Shown piece after piece: positions 27,620-36,608 of a stretch of 64,000 bases of DNA. Position numbers and translations under genes: made by a program. The notes under the pieces were generated by a model. It saw nothing but the letters and a program-made list of their open reading frames with translations. It was not told the DNA's origin and did not search any database. Position 1 is the first letter of the stretch. The number at the start of each line of letters is the position of its first letter. This stretch comes from Actinacidiphila paucisporea (GTDB taxonomy: Bacteria; Actinomycetota; Actinomycetes; Streptomycetales; Streptomycetaceae), in NCBI RefSeq assembly GCF_900142575.1, contig NZ_FRBI01000021.1:1459-65458 (forward strand). Direction: 5' to 3'.

Positions 27620-27682
27620 GCCCCGCGGAAGCCGCCCCGGGGGAGGTAGCCTGCCGTTTTCGCCCCCGCACCCTGGACCGCG

Positions 27683-28780
27683 ATGCCGACCACCACGACC
27701 GACGACCCCGACCGCCCGCGCCGCCGCCTCGGCCGCGGCGCCCCGACCTGGGCGGAGCCTGTCGCGACGGACGCGGCCGGGCACGTGCCGCAGGACGTGG
27801 ACGGGCACGCGGCGGCCGTGGCGGTGGACGGCCCCGACGACGTACCGGACCACCCGCCCGTGGACGCACCGGCGGCGGACGTACCGCCCGTGGACGTACC
27901 GGCAGCCGATCCGCCGGGTGGGGCGCCCGCCGGGGCGGAAGCGGGCGACGGGCGGTTCACCGTACGGCTGGTGAATTTCGAGGGGCCGTTCGACCTGCTG
28001 CTGCAGCTGATCTCGAAGCACAAGCTGGACGTCACCGAGGTCGCGCTGTCCAAGGTCACCAATGAGTTCATGGCGCACCTGCGGGCCATGGGGCCGGACT
28101 GGGACCTCGACCAGACCACCGAGTTCCTGGTGGTCGCCGCCACGCTGCTGGACCTGAAGGCGGCCCGGCTGCTGCCCGCCGCCGAGGTCGAGGACGAGGC
28201 GGACCTCGCGCTGCTGGAAGCCCGCGACCTGCTCTTCGCCCGGCTGCTGCAATACCGCGCCTACAAGCAGATCGCGGCGATCTTCGCCGACCGCCTGGAG
28301 CAGGAGGCGCTGCGCCACCCGCGTACCGTGGGCCTGGAACCGCAGCACGCGGACCTGCTGCCCGAGGTGGTGCTGAGCATCGGGCCCGAGCGGTTCGCGC
28401 AGCTCGCGGTCAAGGCGATGCAGCCCAAGCCCCGGCCGCAGGTCTACGTGGACCACATCCACGCGCCCCTGGTCAGCGTGCGCGAGCAGGCCGAGCACGT
28501 GATCGCGCTGCTGCGGGAGCGGGGCGCGGCCAGCTTCGGCGACCTGACCGCGGACGCGCCGGACACGCTCACCGTGGTCGCCCGCTTCCTGGCGCTGCTG
28601 GAGCTCTACCGGGAGAAGGCGGTCGCGCTGGACCAGGAGGAGGCGCTGGGCGAGCTGCGGGTCCGCTGGACCGGCGGGGAGCAGCCGCCGGACACCCCGC
28701 TGGTGACCGACGAATTCGACCAGGAGGCCGCGGCCGCGCCCGCCAAGGACCGCAAAGCACCGAACGGAGAGCAACGATGA
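27683..28780 (+). CDS. scpA: Segregation and condensation protein A
   Basis: The kleisin subunit of the bacterial SMC complex, 365 residues. An N-terminal disordered extension of about 90 residues precedes the ScpA domain, which begins FTVRLVNFEGPFDLLLQLIS. KHKLDVTEVALSKVTNEFM and EFLVVAATLLDLKAARLLP follow. The C-terminal winged helix includes FGDLTADAPDTLTVVARFLALLELYREKAV. ScpA bridges the SMC heads and binds ScpB. Its ATGA overlap with scpB fixes the downstream boundary. Confidence 0.94.
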   Translation: MPTTTTDDPDRPRRRLGRGAPTWAEPVATDAAGHVPQDVDGHAAAVAVDGPDDVPDHPPVDAPAADVPPVDVPAADPPGGAPAGAEAGDGRFTVRLVNFEGPFDLLLQLISKHKLDVTEVALSKVTNEFMAHLRAMGPDWDLDQTTEFLVVAATLLDLKAARLLPAAEVEDEADLALLEARDLLFARLLQYRAYKQIAAIFADRLEQEALRHPRTVGLEPQHADLLPEVVLSIGPERFAQLAVKAMQPKPRPQVYVDHIHAPLVSVREQAEHVIALLRERGAASFGDLTADAPDTLTVVARFLALLELYREKAVALDQEEALGELRVRWTGGEQPPDTPLVTDEFDQEAAAAPAKDRKAPNGEQR

Positions 28781-29469
28781 CGGACGTGGCGGATCTCACC
28801 GCCGGGCTCGACCTGCCCGAGCAGAAGGCCCCGCCGACCGGGCTGCTCAGCGCGGCCACCGCCGGTCTCGACCTGAAACCGGCACTCGAAGCGGTGCTGA
28901 TGGTGGTGGACGAACCCGCCACCGAGGAGGCGCTCGCGAAGGTGCTCGACCGCCCGCGCCGGGCCGTCGGCAAGGCGCTGCGCGAGCTGTCCGACGACTA
29001 CACCCGCGAGGGCAGGGGCTTCGACCTGCGCCTTGTCGCCGGCGGCTGGCGTTTCTACACCCGGCCCGACTTCGCGCCCGCGGTCGAGAAATTCGTCCTG
29101 GACGGCCAGCACGCCCGGCTGACCCAGGCCGCGCTGGAGACCCTCGCGGTCGTCGCCTACCGGCAGCCGGTCAGCCGTTCCCGCGTCTCGGCGGTGCGCG
29201 GGGTCAACTGCGACGGCGTCATGCGGACGCTGCTGCAGCGCGGTCTGGTGGTCGAAGGTGGGACGGAACCCGAGACAGGTGCGATCCTGTACAGGACGAC
29301 GAACTACTTCCTGGAACGCATGGGCCTGCGCAGCCTTGACGAGCTGCCCGCGCTCGCCCCGTTCCTGCCGGAGGCGGACGCGGTCGAGGCGGAGTCCCAG
29401 GAGGGACTGCCGTCGTTCGACCCGGACGCGCCGGACGAGCCATCGACCCTTGCGAATACGGAAACTTGA
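28777..29469 (+). CDS. scpB: Segregation and condensation protein B
   Basis: This 230-residue kleisin-associated protein has two winged-helix domains. They include LKPALEAVLMVVDEPATEEA at the start, RGFDLRLVAGGWRFYTRP, and LTQAALETLAVVAYRQPVSR followed by VRGVNCDGVMRTLLQRGLV. It dimerises and binds ScpA to tune SMC activity. The start overlaps the scpA stop by 4 bp and the stop overlaps the next ATG by 1 bp, so the three genes are translated together. Confidence 0.94.
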   Translation: MTDVADLTAGLDLPEQKAPPTGLLSAATAGLDLKPALEAVLMVVDEPATEEALAKVLDRPRRAVGKALRELSDDYTREGRGFDLRLVAGGWRFYTRPDFAPAVEKFVLDGQHARLTQAALETLAVVAYRQPVSRSRVSAVRGVNCDGVMRTLLQRGLVVEGGTEPETGAILYRTTNYFLERMGLRSLDELPALAPFLPEADAVEAESQEGLPSFDPDAPDEPSTLANTET

Positions 29470-30626
29470 TGCGAAGCAGCGACAGGAACAGCGGCGGCGG
29501 CGACCGTAACCCCCGGGGCGGTGCCGACAGGCGCGGGAGCGGCGGCCAGGACCGCAGAGGGTCAGGCGCGGGCTCCGGCCGCGGCGCCGGCTCCGGCGGG
29601 CGCGGCGGCGACGCCCCCCGGCGCGGGGACGGCCCCGGGCGGGCCGACGGACCGCCCCAGCGCCCCGCCAAGCCGCGCCCCGAGGAGCGCCGCTACGACG
29701 TCGGCAGCACCGGCCAGTCCGGTGCGAACAAGCCCGGCGGCATGCCCCGCACCAAGCCCGGCAGCAACAAGCCGACCGGGAACCGCGGCCGCGGCCAGGT
29801 CCCGGCCCGCCCCCGCGAGCTGGACGCGCAGATCGAGGAGCGCAACCGGCAGCGGCACAGCAAGCCCAAGCTGAACCTGCCCAAGACCTTCCCCGGCGCC
29901 GAGCAGGAGGGCGAGCGGCTGCAGAAGGTGCTGGCCAGGGCGGGCATGGGCTCCCGGCGGGCCTGCGAGGAGCTGATCGAGCAGCACCGCGTCGAGGTCA
30001 ACGGGCGGATCGTCACCGAGCAGGGCCTGCGGGTCGACACCGAGCACGACGAGGTCAAGGTCGACGGCCTGACCGTGGCCACCCAGTCGTATTTGTTCTT
30101 CGCGCTGAACAAACCCGCGGGGGTCGTCTCCACCATGGAGGACCCCGACGGGCGGCAGTGCCTCGGTGACTACGTCACCAACCGGGAGACCCGGCTCTTC
30201 CACGTCGGGCGGCTCGACACCGAGACCGAGGGCCTGATCCTGCTCACCAACCACGGCGAGCTGGCCCACCGGCTGACCCACCCCCGCTACGGCGTGAAGA
30301 AGACCTACCTCGCCGCGATCCAGGGACCGCTGCCGCGCGACCTGGGCAAGCAGCTCAAGACCGGGATCGAGCTGGAGGACGGCTGGGCCAAGGCCGACCA
30401 CTTCAGGATCGTGCAGAACACCGGGAAGAACTACCTGGTCGAGGTCACCCTGCACGAGGGCCGCAAGCACATCGTGCGGCGGATGCTCGCCGAGGCGGGC
30501 TTCCCGGTCGACAAGCTGGTCCGCACCAGCTTCGGCCCGATCCCGCTGGGCGACCAGAAGTCCGGCTGGCTGCGCCGGCTGACCAACACCGAGGTCGGCA
30601 TGCTGATGCAGGAGGTCGACCTGTAG
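29469..30626 (+). CDS. RsuA/RluB-family rRNA pseudouridine synthase with basic N-terminal arm
   Basis: The 385-residue enzyme has an S4 domain (ERLQKVLARAGMGSRRACEE, RVEVNG) and a catalytic domain with GRLDTETEGLILLTNHGEL, in which the Asp of RLD is the catalytic residue. The end carries HEGRKHIVRRMLAEAGFPV. It isomerises uridine in ribosomal RNA; RluB-type, acting on 23S rRNA, is more likely than RsuA given scpB linkage. About 140 N-terminal residues are Arg/Gly-rich and disordered, probably for RNA binding. ATG 29469 shares one base with the scpB stop. Confidence 0.92.
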   Translation: MRSSDRNSGGGDRNPRGGADRRGSGGQDRRGSGAGSGRGAGSGGRGGDAPRRGDGPGRADGPPQRPAKPRPEERRYDVGSTGQSGANKPGGMPRTKPGSNKPTGNRGRGQVPARPRELDAQIEERNRQRHSKPKLNLPKTFPGAEQEGERLQKVLARAGMGSRRACEELIEQHRVEVNGRIVTEQGLRVDTEHDEVKVDGLTVATQSYLFFALNKPAGVVSTMEDPDGRQCLGDYVTNRETRLFHVGRLDTETEGLILLTNHGELAHRLTHPRYGVKKTYLAAIQGPLPRDLGKQLKTGIELEDGWAKADHFRIVQNTGKNYLVEVTLHEGRKHIVRRMLAEAGFPVDKLVRTSFGPIPLGDQKSGWLRRLTNTEVGMLMQEVDL

Positions 30627-30627
30627 G

Positions 30628-31350
30628 TCAGCCCGGTGAGGCGGCGTCCACGGACGCCGCCGCCTCCGCCGACGCCCGCCGGACCCGCACCACGAAGTCC
30701 TCCACCCTGGCCCGGTCCGGCTCCTCGGGCAGCGGGGTCCGGGCCGCGGCCAGGTCCACCTCGCCGTGCAGCGTCCGCATCCAGCCGCGGGTCTCCTCCC
30801 AGCTCAGCTCGCCCCGCCGCACCGCGAGCAGGTCGTCGCGCCGGTCGCCGACGTCGATGGCCAGGGCGCCGGTGCGCAGCAGGTCGCGGCAGCTGATCAG
30901 CAGCCGCAGCAGATGCATGGCGTGCTTCCAGCGGGGCTCGCCGCGGGTGCGGATGTCCGCTTCGAGGCGGCCGAGCTGCTGGGCCGCGTAGCCGCGGAAG
31001 CTCGCCGCGACCCTGCGGGACAGGAAGGCGTCCCGCAGGTCGAGCAGCTCCCGGCCGGTGGCGTCCGCGTACTCGACCAGCGGTGAGTGCAGGCACTCCA
31101 GCACGTTGGGGTTGGCACGCAGCGCGAGGGTGCAGAAGCGCTCGACCTCCCAGGAGAACTCCTCGTCCCGCGGCCCGCTGACATGCGTCGGGGGCTTGTC
31201 CAGCCGCCAGAACAGCGGCGCCGGGGCCACGAACACCCCGCGCAGGTCGGTGTCGCTGCTCTCGGTGGCAAGGCCGAACGCCCGCGAGCCCATGACACAC
31301 GCGTAGACCGTGTGCTCGCGCACGAGATCGTGCCCCAGAGATTCACGCAT
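30628..31350 (-). CDS. RlaP-like predicted nucleotidyltransferase
   Basis: The 240-residue protein has the polymerase-beta superfamily start VYACVMGSRAFGLATESSDT with the GS motif and the SDTDLRGV metal-ligand motif. These are followed by a helical C-terminal part (HAMHLLRLLISCRDLLRTGA). This is the pattern I associate with RlaP/DUF-type nucleotidyltransferases linked in some bacteria to RNA repair; no ligase or other repair gene is adjacent, so substrate is unknown. ATG 31350 is chosen over ATG 31368 because GATAAT sits 7 nt before it, compatible with a leaderless message. Stop is 1 bp from the convergent pseudouridine synthase stop. Confidence 0.75.
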   Translation of the reverse strand: MRESLGHDLVREHTVYACVMGSRAFGLATESSDTDLRGVFVAPAPLFWRLDKPPTHVSGPRDEEFSWEVERFCTLALRANPNVLECLHSPLVEYADATGRELLDLRDAFLSRRVAASFRGYAAQQLGRLEADIRTRGEPRWKHAMHLLRLLISCRDLLRTGALAIDVGDRRDDLLAVRRGELSWEETRGWMRTLHGEVDLAAARTPLPEEPDRARVEDFVVRVRRASAEAAASVDAASPG

Positions 31351-31565
31351 GGGCGCGATTATCGCCATCCTGTACGCCCGCCCGCCGGGGTTTTCCTGCT
31401 TCGGACGGTGACCAGGGGGTTTACGGTGAGTACGGGACGCCTGGTGCCGGCCTCGCGGGTGGCGCGTCTCGCGGTACGGTCCCGGGTCTCACCGGCGGCC
31501 CGCGCTGGCTAGGCTGGACGACCGCACCCCGGCCGTACACACCCCCTCCGCAAGGACACCGCCAC

Positions 31566-32651
31566 GTGAGAACCGCACTCGTCATCGGCGCAGGACTCGT
31601 CGGTACGTCGGCAGCGCTCGCGCTCACCGCCCGCGGTGTCGACGTCCGGCTCAGCGACCTGGACGACTCGGCCGCCAGGACCGCGGCGGCACTCGGCGCG
31701 GGCAGCGCCGTGCCGCCCGCGGACACCGTCGACCTGGTCATCGTCGCGGTGCCCCCGGCGCACGTCGCGGCCACCCTCGCCGACGCGATGACCCGTGGCC
31801 TGGGCCGGGGCTACCTGGACGTGGCCAGCGTCAAGGGCGGCCCGCGCCGCGACCTGGAAGCCCTCGGCTGCGACCTGTCGGCCTACGTCGGCACGCACCC
31901 GATGGCGGGCCGCGAGCGCTCGGGGCCGCTCGCCGCCACGGAGGACCTCTTCGAGGGCCGCCCCTGGGTGCTCACCCCCACCCCGGCCACCGACACCGAC
32001 GTGCTCAACCTCGCACTCGAACTGGTCGCGCTGTGCGGGGCCGTTCCCGTCGTCATGGACGCCGAGGCCCACGACCGGGCCGTCGCGCTGGTCTCGCACA
32101 CCCCGCAGCTGGTGTCCAGCATGGTCGCCGCCCGGCTCGAACACGCCGAGGACAGTGCGGTGCGGCTGTGCGGGCAGGGCATCCTCGACGTGACCCGGAT
32201 CGCCGGGTCGGAGCCTGCGATGTGGATGGACATCCTCGCCGCGAACCCCGGCCCCGTCGCCGACGTCCTCGCCGACCTCGCCGCCGACCTCGGCAGCACG
32301 GTGGAGGCGCTGCGGGCGCTGCAGAGCGCGGACGACGCGAAGCGCCGTGACGGCGCCGCCGCGGTGCGGGACGTGCTGGTCCGCGGGCGGGCCGGCCGCG
32401 CCAAGGTACCCGGCAAGCACGGAGCCGCCCCGAAGGCGTACGAGGTCGTCGCCGTCCTCATCGGCGACCAGCCCGGCGAGCTGGCCCGCCTCTTCGCCGA
32501 CGCCGGCTCCGCCGGGGTGAACATCGAGGACGTGCGCATCGAGCACAGCACAGCCCAGCAGGCCGGCCTGGTCCACCTCTTCGTCGAGCCGCGCTCGGCC
32601 CCCGTGCTCGCCGCCGCCCTGCGCGACCGTGCGTGGTCGCTGCGGCCGTAA
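31566..32651 (+). CDS. tyrA: Prephenate dehydrogenase
   Basis: The 361-residue enzyme oxidises prephenate toward tyrosine. An N-terminal Rossmann loop VIGAGLVGTSAALALTARG is followed by THPMAGRERSGP with the active-site His and substrate Arg region, LVSHTPQLVSSM, and a C-terminal ACT domain (VVAVLIGDQPGELARLFADA) that may give feedback control. GTG 31566 has AAGGA at 31554-31558. The next gene (cmk) is 210 bp away across a repeat; the tyrA-cmk-plsC-der order is typical of actinobacteria. Confidence 0.92.
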   Translation: MRTALVIGAGLVGTSAALALTARGVDVRLSDLDDSAARTAAALGAGSAVPPADTVDLVIVAVPPAHVAATLADAMTRGLGRGYLDVASVKGGPRRDLEALGCDLSAYVGTHPMAGRERSGPLAATEDLFEGRPWVLTPTPATDTDVLNLALELVALCGAVPVVMDAEAHDRAVALVSHTPQLVSSMVAARLEHAEDSAVRLCGQGILDVTRIAGSEPAMWMDILAANPGPVADVLADLAADLGSTVEALRALQSADDAKRRDGAAAVRDVLVRGRAGRAKVPGKHGAAPKAYEVVAVLIGDQPGELARLFADAGSAGVNIEDVRIEHSTAQQAGLVHLFVEPRSAPVLAAALRDRAWSLRP

Positions 32652-32708
32652 GTCCCCCCGGGCTGCCGTGTCCGCATGTCCCGGGGCCTTCCCGCCGCCG
32701 TGGCCGGG

Positions 32709-32764
32709 CGCGCAGTTCTCCCCCAGAGCTTCGCCTGGGGGTGCCCCCACGCGGCCCTTCGGGG
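32709..32764 (-). repeat. Dispersed intergenic hairpin repeat, copy 3 (inverted)
   Basis: On the minus strand this reads as copy 1, including the outer CCCCGAAGGG-type flank, GTGGGGGCACCCCCAG, GCGAAGCT and CTGGGGG. It sits between tyrA and cmk and is in the opposite orientation to copies 1 and 2. Confidence 0.8.
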
Positions 32765-32861
32765 CTCAGGCACTCCGGGGGATCGGGGGGACCCGATTGG
32801 CCGGTAATCTAGGTGGGATGGCCCGGCGCCCAGCCGGGTGGCACGAGGAAGGCCTTCCGCT

Positions 32862-33542
32862 GTGGACAACCCGGTGATCGTCGCCATCGACGGCCCCTCC
32901 GGCACAGGCAAGTCCAGCACTTCCAAGGCGGTCGCCGCCAAGCTCGGGCTCAGCTATCTGGACACCGGCGCGCAGTACCGGGCCATCACCTGGTGGATGC
33001 TGGCCAACGGCATCGACGTCGACGACCCGGCCGCCGTCGCGGACTGCGCGGGCAAGCCGTCGATCGTGTCGGGCACCGACCCCCTCGACCCGCAGATCAG
33101 CGTCGACGGCGTCGACGTGACCACGCCGATCCGCTCGCAGCAGGTCACCGCCGCCGTCAGCGCGGTCAGCGCGGTGCCCCAGGTCCGTGCCCGCATGGTC
33201 GAGACCCAGCGCGCCGCCGCCGCGACCGCCGCCGCCGGCATAGTGGTCGAAGGCCGCGACATCGGCACCACCGTGCTGCCCGACGCGACAGCGAAGATCT
33301 TCCTCACCGCCTCCGCCGAGGTCCGCGCCGCCCGCCGCAGCACCGAGCTGAAGGGCGCGGTGAGCCTCGCCGCCACCCAGGAGGCGCTGATCAGGCGGGA
33401 TGCCGCCGACTCCGGCCGCAAGACCTCCCCGCTGGCCAAGGCCGACGACGCGATCGAGGTCGACACCTCGGAGCTGACCCTGGACCAGGTCGTCGACCGT
33501 GTCGTCGCCCTGGTCGAGGAAAGGCGGGCGACCGTCAGGTGA
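32862..33542 (+). CDS. cmk: Cytidylate kinase
   Basis: The 226-residue enzyme phosphorylates CMP and dCMP. It has the P-loop IDGPSGTGKSSTSKAVA, LDTGAQYRAITWWML in the nucleotide-binding region, VEGRDIGTTVLPDA and a lid segment near ARRSTEL. GTG 32862 is preferred because AGGAAGG at 32846-32852 lies 9 nt before it, and because the N-terminus MDNPVIVAIDG fits the family; GTG 32838 would add eight residues. Its stop overlaps plsC by 4 bp. Confidence 0.93.
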   Translation: MDNPVIVAIDGPSGTGKSSTSKAVAAKLGLSYLDTGAQYRAITWWMLANGIDVDDPAAVADCAGKPSIVSGTDPLDPQISVDGVDVTTPIRSQQVTAAVSAVSAVPQVRARMVETQRAAAATAAAGIVVEGRDIGTTVLPDATAKIFLTASAEVRAARRSTELKGAVSLAATQEALIRRDAADSGRKTSPLAKADDAIEVDTSELTLDQVVDRVVALVEERRATVR

Positions 33543-34204
33543 CCACCGAGCACCACCAGGCTCCCGCGCTGCCCAGCCCGCGCGGCGCGGCCGTGGCCCG
33601 CGGTATCGGCATCGGCCTGATGAACGGCCTGTGGCGCCCCCGGGTGCTCGGCGCCTGGCGCATCCCCGCGCGGGGCCCGCTGATCCTGGCCGGCAACCAC
33701 GCGCACAACATCGACGGCCCGATGCTGATCGGCACCTCACCGCGCCCGGTGCACTTCCTGGTGAAGAAGGAGGCCTTCGTCGGGCCGCTCGACCCGTTCC
33801 TGCGGGCGATCGGCCAGATCGAGGTCGACCGGTCGCGCGCCGACCGCACCGCGATCGCCCACGCGCTCGGGGTGCTGGAGCACGGCGGCGTGCTCGGCAT
33901 ATTCCCCGAGGGCACCCGCGGCGGCCCGGAATTCGCCGAGCTGCGGGCGGGACTGGCGTATTTCGCGCTGCGCTCCGGCGCGCCCATCGTGCCGGTCGCC
34001 GTGCTCGGCAGCGCCCACAAGGGCCGGCTGGTGTCCGCACTGCCGCCGCTGCGCAGCAGGATCGACGTCGTCTACGGCGAGGCCTTCGCCGTCGGCGACA
34101 GCAGCGGGCGGCGCACCCGCAGCGCGCTGGACGCCGCCACCCTGCGCGTCCAGGACCGGCTGACGGCACACATGGCCGAGGCCCGGCGGGCCACCGGCCG
34201 CTGA
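33539..34204 (+). CDS. 1-acylglycerol-3-phosphate acyltransferase (PlsC-like)
   Basis: The 221-residue acyltransferase has the HX4D-type motif in NHAHNIDGPM, the FPEGTRGG motif, and IVPVAVLGS as motif IV. It would acylate lysophosphatidate at the inner membrane face in phospholipid synthesis. GTG 33539 overlaps the cmk stop (GTGA), so it is translationally coupled to it. The cmk-plsC-der arrangement is conserved in streptomycetes. Confidence 0.9.
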   Translation: MTTEHHQAPALPSPRGAAVARGIGIGLMNGLWRPRVLGAWRIPARGPLILAGNHAHNIDGPMLIGTSPRPVHFLVKKEAFVGPLDPFLRAIGQIEVDRSRADRTAIAHALGVLEHGGVLGIFPEGTRGGPEFAELRAGLAYFALRSGAPIVPVAVLGSAHKGRLVSALPPLRSRIDVVYGEAFAVGDSSGRRTRSALDAATLRVQDRLTAHMAEARRATGR

Positions 34205-34278
34205 ACCACCGCCGCCGCACCGCACCGGCTGATGCCGGGTGGGGCGGCGCGCACCACTGTTGACCGACGGAGAGACCA

Positions 34279-35736
34279 ATGGACCAGCACGACCAGCACG
34301 GCGAGACCGGCGCGCTCGGCGACGCCGAATACGCCGAGTTCATGGAACTCGCCGCCGAAGAGGGCTTCGACCTCGAAGAGGTCGCCGACGACCTCGCGGA
34401 GGCGGGCCACGGCCCGCTGCCCGTGCTCGCCGTCGTCGGCCGGCCGAACGTCGGCAAGTCGACCCTCGTCAACCGGATCATCGGCCGCCGCGAGGCGGTG
34501 GTCGAGGACAAGCCGGGCGTCACCCGCGACCGCGTTACGTACGAGGCGAACTGGAACGGCCGCCGCTTCAAGATCGTCGACACCGGCGGCTGGGAGCAGG
34601 ACGTCCTGGGCATCGACGCCTCGGTCGCCGCGCAGGCCGAGTTCGCCATCGAGGCCGCCGACGCGGTGGTCTTCGTGGTCGACGCCACCGTCGGCGCCAC
34701 CGACACCGACGAGGCCGTCGTCAAGCTGCTGCGCAGGGCGGGCAAGCCGGTCGTGCTGGCCGCCAACAAGGTCGACGGGCCCTCCGCCGAGGCCGACGCG
34801 GCGGCGCTGTGGAACCTGGGCCTCGGTGAGCCCTTCCCGGTCTCCTCGCTGCACGGCCGCGGCACCGGCGACCTGCTGGACGCGATCCTCGACGTGCTGC
34901 CCGAGGCGCCCGCCATGACGTTCGGCGACGTCGTCGGCGGCCCGCGCAGGATCGCGCTGATCGGCCGGCCGAACGTCGGCAAGTCCTCCATGCTCAACAA
35001 GATCGCCGGCGAGGACCGGGTGGTCGTCAACGAGATCGCGGGCACCACCCGCGACCCCGTCGACGAGCTGATCGAGCTGGGCGGCATCACCTGGAAGTTC
35101 ATCGACACCGCGGGCATCCGCCGCCGCGTCCACCTGACCGAGGGCGCCGACTACTACGCCAGCCTGCGCACCGCGGCCGCCCTGGAGAAGGCCGAGGTCG
35201 CGGTGATCCTGGTGGACGTCGCCGAGACGCTCGCCGAGCAGGACACCCGGATCATCTCGATGGCCGTCGAGGCGGGCCGCGCGGTCGTCATCGCCTACAA
35301 CAAGTGGGACCTGCTGGACGAGGAGCGCCGCTACTACCTGGAGCGGGAGATCGAGCGCGACCTCGTCCAGGTGCAGTGGGCGCCCCGGGTCAACGTCTCG
35401 GCACGCACCGGGCGCCACATGGAGAAGCTGGTCCCGGCCATCGAGGCCGCGCTGGCCGGCTGGGAGACCCGGGTGCCGACCGGCAGGCTGAACGCCTTCC
35501 TCGGCGAGATCGTCGCCGCCCACCCGCACCCGGTGCGCGGCGGCAAGCAGCCCCGCATCCTGTTCGGCACGCAGGCCGGCACCAAGCCGCCGCGCTTCGT
35601 GCTGTTCGCCTCCGGCTTCCTGGAGGCCGGCTACCGGCGCTTCATCGAGCGCCGGCTGCGCGAGGAGTTCGGCTTCACCGGCACCCCGATCCAGGTCTCG
35701 GTCCGCGTCCGCGAGAAGCGCGGCCGCAAGAAGTAG
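34279..35736 (+). CDS. der: Ribosome biogenesis GTPase Der (EngA)
   Basis: The 485-residue protein has two tandem GTPase domains, both with intact G1: [14 protein letters not shown] (first) and [14 protein letters not shown] (second). G3 DTGGW and DTAGI, and G4 NKVD and NKWD, follow, then a KH-like C-terminal domain ending VREKRGRKK. Der acts in 50S subunit assembly. An acidic N-terminal extension of about 45 residues is typical of actinobacterial members. ATG 34279 follows GGAGAG at 34268-34273. Confidence 0.95.
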   Translation: MDQHDQHGETGALGDAEYAEFMELAAEEGFDLEEVADDLAEAGHGPLPVLAVVGRPNVGKSTLVNRIIGRREAVVEDKPGVTRDRVTYEANWNGRRFKIVDTGGWEQDVLGIDASVAAQAEFAIEAADAVVFVVDATVGATDTDEAVVKLLRRAGKPVVLAANKVDGPSAEADAAALWNLGLGEPFPVSSLHGRGTGDLLDAILDVLPEAPAMTFGDVVGGPRRIALIGRPNVGKSSMLNKIAGEDRVVVNEIAGTTRDPVDELIELGGITWKFIDTAGIRRRVHLTEGADYYASLRTAAALEKAEVAVILVDVAETLAEQDTRIISMAVEAGRAVVIAYNKWDLLDEERRYYLEREIERDLVQVQWAPRVNVSARTGRHMEKLVPAIEAALAGWETRVPTGRLNAFLGEIVAAHPHPVRGGKQPRILFGTQAGTKPPRFVLFASGFLEAGYRRFIERRLREEFGFTGTPIQVSVRVREKRGRKK

Positions 35737-35751
35737 CCCTCCGGGCGGGCC

Positions 35752-36054
35752 TCAGCGCTCGTTCATCCGGTTGTCGGGGCGGCCCGGCGGCAGCGCCGCC
35801 GGGCCGTTCCCCCGGTGCCGCCCCGCCGACGTCGGCGGGAAGTCCGGCCGCCAGGCGGAGAAGCCGTTGAACTGCAAGGACTCCTCGCCGGTGCGGTCCC
35901 CCGGTAGCGTACGGAAGAGCCGGCGGTATTCGCTGTACAGAGCGTCATAGATCGGCGTGGCCGTGCCACCACCCCCGGAGGAGTCCTGCGCGCTGCGCAT
36001 CGACGGGATGTACCGCTGGAAGGGGGACCGGGAGGAACCGTCAAAGGTCTGCAC
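35752..36054 (-). CDS. Small conserved streptomycete protein of unknown function
   Basis: The 100-residue protein has a central conserved-looking segment PIYDALYSEYRRLFRTLPGD followed by RTGEESLQFNGF. I recall similar short proteins with YxxLxxEYRRLFRALPGDR in other streptomycetes. The remainder is Ser/Gly and Pro-rich. No domain is recognised. A start at the internal Met (MRSAQDSS, 18 residues in) is possible. It is convergent with der, 15 bp apart. Confidence 0.6.
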   Translation of the reverse strand: MQTFDGSSRSPFQRYIPSMRSAQDSSGGGGTATPIYDALYSEYRRLFRTLPGDRTGEESLQFNGFSAWRPDFPPTSAGRHRGNGPAALPPGRPDNRMNER

Positions 36055-36126
36055 GTATCGCCAACGACCTGGCCTTCCGCCAGGATGCGGTCCGCACGAC
36101 TGAACTTACGCTCCGCTGAGGTCCCA

Positions 36127-36414
36127 AGTCGGTGCCCCTTCCGCAAGGGGCCACGCCTCCCCCGGGCACGGGGGTCCAGCGGTGCCCCTGCCGCAGGGAC
36201 GGTGCCCGACCAGGGCACGCGGTCGTGCGGCTTCCCTTCCGCAGGGCGGCGCGCCTCCCCGAGCGCGGGGGCTGAGCGGCGCCCCTTGCGCAGGGCGGCG
36301 CGCCTTCCGGGGCGCAGTCCGTGCGGCTTTTCCCTTCCGCAGGGCGGCGCGCTTTCCCGGGCGCGGGGGCTCAGCGGTGCCCATTGCGCAGGGACGGTGC
36401 CCTTCAGGGGCGCG
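36127..36414. repeat. Three imperfect tandem units of about 96 bp, hairpin-rich
   Basis: Units begin near 36127, 36222 and 36317. Each carries CTTCCGCA-type or TGCGCAGGG hairpins, a GCGGGGGCT-like centre and a GGTGCCC or GGCGCGCC end. Units 2 and 3 align almost completely. The stretch 36055-36608 has no credible gene. Confidence 0.6.
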
Positions 36415-36574
36415 GGGAACTGCGCGACGAGCCGTCGACGGGCTGCACGTCGCCACCGTCCGAAAGGGGCTGTTCGGTCCTCCCCCAGAGCTTCGCCTGG
36501 GGGCGCCCCCCATCTCGCTTCGCTCGGGACCACCGGCCGGTGGCCGGTTGCGCGCGCAGTTCCCCGCGCCCCTG
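36405..36574. repeat. Large inverted repeat enclosing hairpin repeat copy 4
   Basis: CAGGGGCGCGGGGAACTGCG at 36405 (arm to 36426) recurs as a perfect 22-bp inverted copy at 36553-36574. Inside, 36479-36511 is a shortened minus-oriented copy of the CCCCCAG/CTGGGGG repeat, and 36416-36480 resembles the sequence after copy 1. Two repeat units in opposite orientation probably met here. Confidence 0.65.
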
Positions 36575-36608
36575 GGGCGTACCCCCTTGCGGAAGGGGAG
36601 CCGCACGA

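Noticed and set aside
34239-34918. Arg-rich frames inside der
   Set aside because: Shadows of a well-matched GTPase frame.
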